A stretch of DNA of 64,000 bases, taken from Maylandia zebra. Lineage: Eukaryota; Chordata; Actinopteri; Cichliformes; Cichlidae. The translations under genes and the position numbers were made by a program. Location: contig NC_135167.1 of NCBI RefSeq assembly GCF_041146795.1, positions 8,786,954 through 8,850,953 of the forward strand, given 5' to 3'. Positions 56,351-64,000 of this stretch are shown piece after piece. Under the pieces are notes generated by a model. It saw only the letters and a program-made list of their open reading frames with translations, ran no database searches and was not told the DNA's origin. Position 1 is the first letter of the stretch; each line of letters opens with the position of its first letter.

Positions 56351-58629
56351 TGCTTTTTGTCTCTTCAGATTTTATATTGTATTGATGCACACTATTCCCC
56401 TGTTACGCCTGAATTATTCTGCAGAATCTGTACAACCTATAGTCAACCCAACACCTTCCTCAGCATTCATATCTGTGAAAGGTGTGTTAACAGCACTAGG
56501 TACTTAAATTTATAAGGAAGGGGCACATCAGGTGTAGGGTTTCACAAGGGCTTGCAGTTATAGTAAACCTGAGGTGTAGAGTTCACATCCACTTAAATGC
56601 TTTCAGCAGGAGCATCTTTTATCACTCTGGTTTAGAACACCCCAGCTGTTTTTCTTTCCTCTCTGAGGCCTTGAGCTACAACTTGAAAGCTACCACACCT
56701 ACATATATCCAAGTTACATTATACAGAAACTAACAACACAGGCTACAGTATTCCCCCACAAAGTTGCAGTTTTGTTTCAGAGGATACCTTTGTTTGAGAT
56801 GGTGAGATACCATTCAGAGGCAGAAAGTAGCCAATCCGAGAGCGTAATTCAGCTCTCCTTAATGCATCTCTGCGTGTAGCTATCTGCATGTTGTTCGTTT
56901 TGTTCTAAAAGCCATAAGACGCCACACAAAAGCATATTTAGGGTTTAAACTAACCTTAAATTTAAAAAAAAGAAAAAAAAAGGCTTTTTTTGAACCACAT
57001 CCAGAATTTGCAGTTTTTTAAAGGAATGTAACCCCCGCAAATTTTGAGGGTCAACTGTATCTCGATTAAGAAAGCTTCCTTGTCTTGTTTTGTGTCTTGG
57101 ACATGCTGGAGAGATATCTTTTGCCTGGCTTAGGAATGGCTGTGCGCTGGAGCACACAGCTGTGAAGGAGGAGGTCTGTTTAGACTGCAGTCCCTGTAAT
57201 CCAGGCCCAGATAAAAAGCAGACGATAGGTGAAGTAAGCGGGAAGAAAAAAATGAAAACCAGCAAGAGACTTTTGTTTAAAAAAAAAAATTTAAAAAAAC
57301 AACAGCATTTTGAATTGCTAGTTATTTTTATTTATTTTTTGCATTGCTGGTACACTTGGAAAGATTCAGTTGCCAGCTCAAGAGAACAATAAGCAACATA
57401 AGCCAAGCAGCCCCCCTTCATATCTTCTATCAGGGCAACATGTTTTTATTATTATTTTTCTCTTTTTTTGTGTTTTTTTTAGAAGCCACTAGTAAACCAT
57501 TTGACACAGCTGAGAAGCTAACAGTTACAGTCCAAGGTCTGTACTGATGTCTTAAAAAAGGCTGCAACAGTTAGGGAGATAACACAGACAAAAAGCAACA
57601 AACCCTATATCTTGATTGTGCAAAGCACATTAACTATAAAAAGATATATATTTATATGTATATACAGCAAACAATTCTCTGTAAACATGTTAAGTATGTT
57701 AGTTTTCTGAAAACATGGTGTCATTTCATAAATACAGGCAACATTGGCATCCGCAAACATCACAAAAAGATAACATTCTGGGCTTTTAAATACAGCCCAC
57801 TGCCATAGGAACGGAGGAAACAAGGGCTTGAAAAAACAAAACAACAACAACAAAAAACCCACCCTCGTTACACAATGTTTTAGTGTTTAGCATGGCGTAT
57901 TTGGTAACCTTTATAGATCGATGCTGTAGTTAAACTCTGTAGGAAAAACATGTGCTTTTTTCACATATTGGGAGGTGGAAAATAATGTTTTATGTAATAT
58001 GTCTGCAGGAATACTAACATACAGTATGGTATAACATGTAAGAAAATACAAAAATAAGATTAATACTGTCAATAATTGTACACAAAAAATATTGTGTTAT
58101 TAAACAAAGAAGAAACGTTAGGTTTATGGGAGTTAGTGTCAATCTGGAGCCAACAACTGCCAATTAGAGAAGAGGAAATGAAGATGTTCCCTAATGCTCA
58201 CATCTAGTAGGGTGTTTAACTTCATGTTGATCAATAATCTCAGACTGCCTCTCATCTCTTCAGCACCATTCGTCTTCCGAACAACGCTTTGGTTGGAAAT
58301 AATATTCTGCAAGTGCTATCGATACCAACATGGCACATAGTTACTGCTATAACTCTTAACTCTGGTCAGTTGTTGAAAAAGTAGTGTATTTCTCTCAAAT
58401 TACACCTCTGCAGTGACTTACTATATTTATGCTGAGCCTGCTCAAAGCCTCTTAATAAAAAGTACTAAATATTTATATTTCAACTTCACTATTTTACAAG
58501 CTATGAAACAGTAGATGGTAGCTGTATTCTGGGTCATCTTGCATGAGATTTGGCAGTTACAGCTATGTAGACACAGTATATTTATTACGGGCAAAATGAG
58601 AGCATTTTAAGCCCCTGCCCCCTTGTAAT

Positions 58630-58686
<57 letters not shown>

Positions 58687-59070
58687 TTAGCTGCAGAAGC
58701 AAGTGGGTGACGGCTTTGCACGTCTCCAGCTCTTGTCTGAGGAAATTTCTGCTCGACAGACAGAGAAACGACCACCTGACTAACTGCTGCCAGCACGACA
58801 TGCGCACCTTTCATGGTTAAAACATGGCAGTTTGAAAAACTTCAAAATACATCTTTTTCTGATGGGGATGTTTGACATGGAAAAATATAGATACAAAAAA
58901 ATGTCGAGCCAGTGTGTATACTTTACGTTGCCTGTGAGGCTTTTGAAATTTTCCAATTCGCTGGGTGTGGAGTTTAATGGCTGTAGCTCGGCCCACTCAG
59001 TGGCTCATGTAACAGAGCTACGGGTCCTCTGTGGCACTTCACCGTGGACTCGTTAGACATTAGATCGGGA
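56351..59070 (-). other. probable garre1-like 3' UTR and spacer to ss18l2
   Basis: No exon or recognised transposon. Unique-looking AT-rich DNA with a (CA)n tract at 58632-58684. AATAAA-like hexamers occur on the minus strand near 57330, so a long 3' UTR from 59070 towards 57300 is possible; its end cannot be fixed. Confidence 0.35.
58632..58684. repeat. (CA)n microsatellite
   Basis: About 26 units, possibly within the garre1-like 3' UTR. Confidence 0.97.
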
Positions 59071-59391
59071 TCAGTACTGGTGAAGGTAGGAGGGTCTGTG
59101 CTCATGCTTGACGGGGAAGGATTTAAAGCCCTTGGTCATCGGTTTATGTTGCTGCTGTTGCTGCTGCTGCTGCTGCTGGGTGAACGGAAAACCAGAGGAG
59201 ATGCCGGTGGAGGGGGAGCAGTCGCTGGCAGTAGACCACACGGGAGACTGGAGCATTGGCATGGAGTCACCCCACTGGGAAGAAGGAGGGATGTTCATCT
59301 GGTACAAGGAAGAGCTGGGATTGGGCATGGTGTTGGTGTGGGTGGAGTGTTGCCACGGTGCTTTGGGAGGCCAAGTTTTAGTTTTGCTGTC
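59071..59391 (-). CDS. garre1: garre1-like terminal coding exon
   Basis: Acceptor CTCCTCCACAG. 106 codons and TGA: DSKTKTWPPKAPWQHS, SSLYQMNIPPSSQWGDSMPM, a Gln run, then KGFKSFPVKHEHRPSYLHQY. Ser/Pro-rich, likely disordered, with a conserved-looking C-terminal tail. Confidence 0.85.
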   Translation of the reverse strand, partial: DSKTKTWPPKAPWQHSTHTNTMPNPSSSLYQMNIPPSSQWGDSMPMLQSPVWSTASDCSPSTGISSGFPFTQQQQQQQQQQHKPMTKGFKSFPVKHEHRPSYLHQY

Positions 59392-62126
59392 CTGTGGAGG
59401 AGGCCGGAACATGACGAGTCAACATGCAATCAAAAATAGTAGAAATGGTTAAAGGCGTTTTTGTAATCATCTTCTGCTAACTGTTTCTAAACCTTCCCCA
59501 CCAGGGGGCAGCATTTCACCAGTGCTCCTGGTCTTTTAATTTACAGCCCTACCCCAATCTCCTCAAGAGGTTTTGGCTTTTCCTAGACTGTAATTTTTCT
59601 CTCAACAGCCATCTTTTAATGTATGTGTGTAAAACACGGATGTAGCTTCTGGGTTTGAGAATGAAGAGGAAGTGAACGTGACTTAATCTGACATTTGTGA
59701 CTTCAGTATTTTCCTGGTGACTTTATAATCTCAATCACTACTTTCAGATCATATTAAACAGAATATTAGGCTCATTTTGTAAATCCAGGTAATTCCAAGA
59801 GTCAGAAAGGAGGATTTCATGGGAATGTTCACAGCAGTCTATTATGCACTTCTGGAGCCAATTCCTACCCTTGCTTGAAAACGCTTCATAACGGGACTTC
59901 CCTAACCAATCCATGATGTCACGGTGGCTACATCCACTGTGTGCTACCATTAATGACCTGCCTGGTTATACGGATGTTACACAGACTCATTGCAGAATCC
60001 TGTGGTACAAACAGGTATTGCATAAAAGTATGATCTGGGTGTAGTTCAGCTGATACCTAGACATTTAGGACTCATAGCAGCTGTTTGTTCACATTCGTTT
60101 GACACATTTATTATTTTGGGGGAGTTCCTGAACCATTCTTAAACACAGGAATCTATAATTAGTCCAGCGTAAAATAAAATGAAGTGTGACATTTCACTGG
60201 CACAGAGGGGTTCAAACTTTACCTGGCTATCGTCGCCGATGTGATGGAGAGGTGGTGAAGGCAGAGTGCACACCTCAGGCTCACCACAACTGTGTTTCCT
60301 GAGGACAGAGAAATCTACACTGAACATACTCACAAAGAGTATCTGATGAATGTTAAACTGCAGCAGATATTTTTACTGAGATAAACACGATGACCTACGG
60401 AGCCACGCAAGACACATGGGAGAAAAACAAATTACGATGAGCCTTTGCAAACAAAAGTCTTGCGAGATCTCGCAAAATAGACTGCATACTTTGCAGGTCA
60501 CATTTGAAGGCCGAGTCAGTGTATCCTTCGTAACCCAACCTATCCCAGAATTCATAGCGCGGCCCAGCCAATTCGTTTCCAACAATGGCGGCAGCTACTT
60601 AGTTTTAATATTACGCTTTGTGGGTCACAAAATAAACTTTTAAGATATTTTGAGGCGTGAATGTAGCTGTGTAAACGTCAAATATCTGCTCGGTTTATCA
60701 TGACATCACATATTTGCAAAAGTGCTCCGACATTTTAGGAGACGTCTGTTACCCACCATCTCGAAGCTAACGGGAGGTCGAGGCTCACTACAGTCGGGGG
60801 GAACACCGCACTCCCGGCACATCGTGCCTTGACCTCCCGGTCAGCTTCAAGCTGGCGGCCTCTGAAGAATGCGGCCAAAACTTTTGCAAGATCTTGCAAA
60901 ACTTCAGCTTTATTTTTTCTTCTCCCATGTCCCTTGCGGGGCTCCATAAGGACCAAACCAGGAAGACAGAACAAGATAAACACCACAAGTGGATGACTTT
61001 CAGACTTACCGCCTTTGTTTAACTGCAGCTACCAGGTCTGGCCCAGAAAACATGGAGAACAGACTGTCACCATTGGCTGAAGATGTCTCGTCACTAGAGC
61101 TGGCCGAGTCCCCCTGATTGGCTGACCAACCACTGTTTACAGCATCACTGTGGGCACAACCAGAGAAGGTGTTAGCAATTTCTCTATTAGTTACTAAAAA
61201 CTGTGTATAACAAAACCAACAAAATTAGACAACTTAAACATATGAATTTAAAGCCCAGTATCTCTCGGCCTTTATTCAAAGCAAAAGCTGCATAAAAGTG
61301 ATACATTTTTGCATAGGGTTTAAAAGTGAGATCGCATAACTGCAATGATGGCTTGTTTACTTCTATCTGCTTGCATCTGTGAGCAGGATGGTGTGTCACA
61401 TGTGGGTGGAATTAAACAAGAGCACCCAGGATAAACATGCTAAATGCCTCACTTATTGCTAATGTTGGATAAATTAAAAACATAATCAAAACATCACATG
61501 ACACAGTTTGACAGTTTAAAACTATGCCAGTGCCCACGACGATGAAAGCTTTCACATTTCAAAACAAATGTACCATATGTGAAACCCATCAGTATGCTGG
61601 TTCTCAAACTACCAAAAGTCAGACATCCCTGCATTGCAAACATATAAACAGGAAAGCACTGATCTGTACTTGTCACATTTGAGAATCAGCACGATGCTGC
61701 ATACTGCTGTCATTTACAGCTTTTGGCTTTAAAATGTGAAGTTGCTGATACATGCATGCTTTGCAATGGCCACAAGGGGGTGACCTTTGTTGGTTGCAAA
61801 AAGACTTCCAGTCTCAAAAATCTATGGGGCAGCCCCCTGCCCTGACCTCTGTACACACTTTACTGTTGACTTCATAGGCTCTTGGCTCTGGAAGCATTTA
61901 TTTATCTGTGGTTAAGAGTATATGATTTTGTCAAAGCTACATCAACAGAAGATAGAACAATATTGTACTGCATTTTACTTTATTTTGTATAGTGTATTTC
62001 TCTTTTTTCCTAAATGACTTTCTGGATGCTGTTTACATGATTTAAATTAATTGGACAAAACAAACACTTTTAAAAGTCCTCAAAAACACCTTTGTGCTAG
62101 TTGCCTCACAGGAGCACTGCCATAAT

Positions 62127-62163
<37 letters not shown>

Positions 62164-63543
62164 ACAGACTCTCAAAGTGAAAACAATGTCAGGAATGCAA
62201 CCATGGCTGGCCAATCAAAGGAATGATATCAGCAGAAACAAATGTTTGAGCTAAAAGATGATAACAGCTCCTCAGGCAGATTTATCCAGAGCTTAGGTGT
62301 TCCAACAGCAGAACCATGATCTGCTCATCTTAAATTCAGAGACATCAACAGCAAGAAGGTTCTTATCTGCCTCAGGCTGTGCACACAGTGGCAGGGGAGA
62401 GCAGCTCTGAGATGCTATCTGAAACCTGGTCACAACAAACCTTAAAGCCAATCACTAAAATCTTATAAATTAACCCCTGTAAGTGCAGTGCTGCTAAAAG
62501 ACTCCTCCTAAAAACAACTCACTACCAGTTTGTCTTATAAGAAAAATACTTTTTTTAATTGAATGTTTGATGTTAAGATCTTTACCTACAATAGACCGAG
62601 TGTAACTGAATTTTAAGACCAAAACTGACATTTGTTGATTGACTGATTTTCTTTTGCTTTCTGACATACAAAAAATAAAGAAATGATCTTAACATTTGCC
62701 GCGGTTCTTATTACTGGTTTACATGCATGAATGACCTTAACTATGACAAACTAAGTAAATATTCATAACATGGTTTCTTTTCTTTAATTTTTCATTTATC
62801 AGCTTATGAATGCTGACAGAGATAGATTGGCAAACAGCTAATACTGACATATAATACTGATTGGTCAGATCCCAATAATAAACAAATGACCTTTCTACAA
62901 AGGTTTGTTTAGGTTCAGTTTTAAATAGAAGCATGGAAGGAAAAGGATGAAAAACATGATGACTTTATTACAATTTGTTTATTGATATTTTTTGAGTTAA
63001 AATGATAACAGAATACTGTAGAATTCACTTAGACATACCCAAAGTTTTGGGTTTTAGTACTGTTGAACCAAAGACCAGCTGTTTTTGAAATAGTAATAGA
63101 CACATATTATAAAATGTAATTTATTTGTAGAATTGGTGTTTTTTAACCAATAACATAAGAGCATTTTTAGAATCTCTGTCACATATAAATGAAACAGCAT
63201 AGGTTGAATAACTAAAACCATGCATAATAAAAAGGCCCTTACTCTGATTCTAGTTGAAATAGCTTGGTTGATTGAGGGTCATTATATATTCTTAAACATC
63301 CCTATGTGGGACACGTGCTAAAATGTCAACTTGTCTGGCAATGAATGAGTGGTAAAAGCAGATGTATGGGTACCAACCCCTCGCTGAAGTATTCTGGGTG
63401 GGACCAGGTCCTGTGCTGCTCATCAGGCATTGGCCAGTTGCTGCGCGTGTTGCTGGGGCGGCGAATGTGCTGTACCTGCCGTTTCTGCTGCATGGCCTGA
63501 CTGACGCCGGCGACGTAACGTGCAAACTCCGGGTCCGAGCCAA
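59071..63543 (-). CDS. garre1: garre1-like (KIAA0355) C-terminal part, 4 exons, 5' end outside window
   Basis: Four exons join in phase to about 233 codons ending in RPSYLHQY and TGA. In order they give GSDPEFARYVAGVSQAMQQK, then SSDETSSANGDSLFSMFSGP with DLVAAVKQRRKHS, then a short Pro/His exon, then a Ser/Pro/Gln-rich tail with a ten-Gln run. I identify it as GARRE1 (granule-associated Rac and RHOG effector 1) from memory of the protein and because GARRE1 sits beside LSM14A on human 19q; that is inference, not a search result. GARRE1 is a cytoplasmic RAC1 effector reported with CCR4-NOT. The N-terminal 800 or so residues lie right of the window. No enzymatic motif is visible here. Confidence 0.65.
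59149..59178 (-). repeat. CAG tract coding poly-Gln in garre1-like exon
   Basis: Ten glutamine codons, eight CAG and two CAA, near the C terminus. Confidence 0.95.
59392..60222. other. garre1-like last intron
   Basis: No supported feature. Confidence 0.6.
60223..60298 (-). CDS. garre1: garre1-like exon c
   Basis: Acceptor TGTCCTCAG, donor GCCAG|GTAAAG. Encodes KHSCGEPEVCTLPSPPLHHI then GDDSQ; ends in phase 0. Confidence 0.82.
60395..60950. mobile_element. terminal-inverted-repeat element in garre1-like intron
   Basis: Left arm CTACGGAGCCACGCAAGACA then CATGGGAGAAAA, and right arm complement CTTATGGAGCCCCGCAAGGG then CATGGGAGAAGAAAA are inverted copies, followed in both arms by TCTTGCGAGATCTCGCAAAA-like palindromes. 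No transposase. Target duplication not clear, so the superfamily is unknown. Confidence 0.72.
61010..61147 (-). CDS. garre1: garre1-like exon b
   Basis: Acceptor TGCCCACAG, donor GGCG|GTAAGT, phase 2 both sides. Encodes DAVNSGWSANQGDSASSSDE then GDSLFSMFSGPDLVAAVKQR. Confidence 0.85.
61148..63377. other. garre1-like intron
   Basis: No exon supported; a (CA)n tract at 62128-62160 and a possible repeat around 61740-61860 (GGCCACAAGGGGGTGACC). Confidence 0.55.
62128..62160. repeat. (CA)n microsatellite
   Basis: About 16 units. Confidence 0.97.
63378..63543 (-). CDS. garre1: garre1-like exon a
   Basis: Acceptor CACGCGCAG, phase 1 in, phase 2 out. Encodes GSDPEFARYVAGVSQAMQQK, RQVQHIRRPSNTRSNWPMPD and EQHRTWSHPEYFSEG. 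The donor GTTGGT is weak but is the one whose phase fits the next exon. Confidence 0.8.
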
Positions 63544-64000
63544 CTGCGCGTGGAAAGGGAGGATAAACACAACTATGAGTTTCTGACACCCTCAGCTTTT
63601 CTCTTTCGCTCCCTGGAGCTCAATCTATTCAGCCAGACTGTCTACCACAGCAGAAAAATCACAATAGCCTTAAGTCAACTCTGCACAATGGGCCTCGACG
63701 CAATCAAAAGAGTGTGCTGCACTGTAAGAAATATAACTGACACAAGCTAAATTCAGCGCACATCACCAACTTACAGTTGTAGCCACAACTTCTCATCGTA
63801 CCTGACCAATATTTATATCAGGTGTCTTATGTCACCCTTCAGGTTTTAAGAAAAATCTGCTCAATTTAGTCAAATTACAGTGTCTTTTATGCACTGTAGT
63901 AATATTTGTCTGGTAGTCGCATCTTTATTTTTGATATCAGCTGATGTTTGAAAGCTAATTTTCTTTTATGACACGATTAAGATTTGAATTTAAATTAAAA
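63544..64000. other. garre1-like intron, right edge
   Basis: No further exon of the garre1-like gene is visible before the window ends. Confidence 0.55.

Overview
This is a vertebrate, almost certainly teleost fish, genomic window. The genes are split by GT-AG introns with phases that match from exon to exon. The intervening DNA is full of (CA)n microsatellites and teleost-style repeats: Tc1-mariner and hAT DNA elements, L2-like LINEs and tRNA-derived SINEs. A percomorph, perhaps cichlid-like, source fits the repeats, but the species cannot be fixed from sequence alone. Nothing prokaryotic or viral is seen. All exons were joined by reading splice sites and phases by eye; family names come from remembered conserved motifs, not from a search.

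Layout. (1) 1-39197, minus strand: a taf4 gene (TFIID subunit 4). Ten exons (about 893 codons) are visible, from the ATG at 39197 to the first histone-fold exon at 7996-8165. The C-terminal exons lie beyond position 1. Its introns, one of 11.3 kb, hold most of the repeats and some repeat-poor stretches that could be conserved regulatory DNA. (2) 39198-41334: a 2.1 kb head-to-head intergenic region with a taf4-proximal promoter carrying a CRE and a ZNF143-like site. (3) 41335-51140, plus strand: a complete nine-exon lsm14a gene (431 aa, P-body/translational-repression protein) with a long 3' UTR. Two of its introns carry copies of one hAT element, each with further elements nested inside. (4) 51500-54763: a repeat-rich spacer with a Tc1 fragment, a LINE 3' end, a broken HIPK-like kinase pseudogene and a nested hAT element. 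(5) 55224-55901, plus strand: a complete three-exon ss18l2 gene (87 aa). (6) 59071-63543, minus strand: the last four coding exons of a gene I identify, less securely, as garre1 (KIAA0355). It continues past the right edge.

Context. TAF4 and LSM14 paralogues are neighbours in human (TAF4-LSM14B on 20q) and LSM14A neighbours GARRE1 on human 19q, so the window looks like an old syntenic block with ss18l2 inserted. TAF4 and SS18-type proteins act in transcription. LSM14A and GARRE1 are both linked in the literature to mRNA silencing/decay complexes. No operon-like or otherwise clearly new gene system was found. The most distinctive observations are the nested, datable transposon insertions (one hAT copy supplies the empty site for an insertion in the other; one MITE occupies the same target site in both copies in opposite orientations), an 18-bp tandem array inside an element with terminal inverted repeats, and candidate conserved non-coding blocks.
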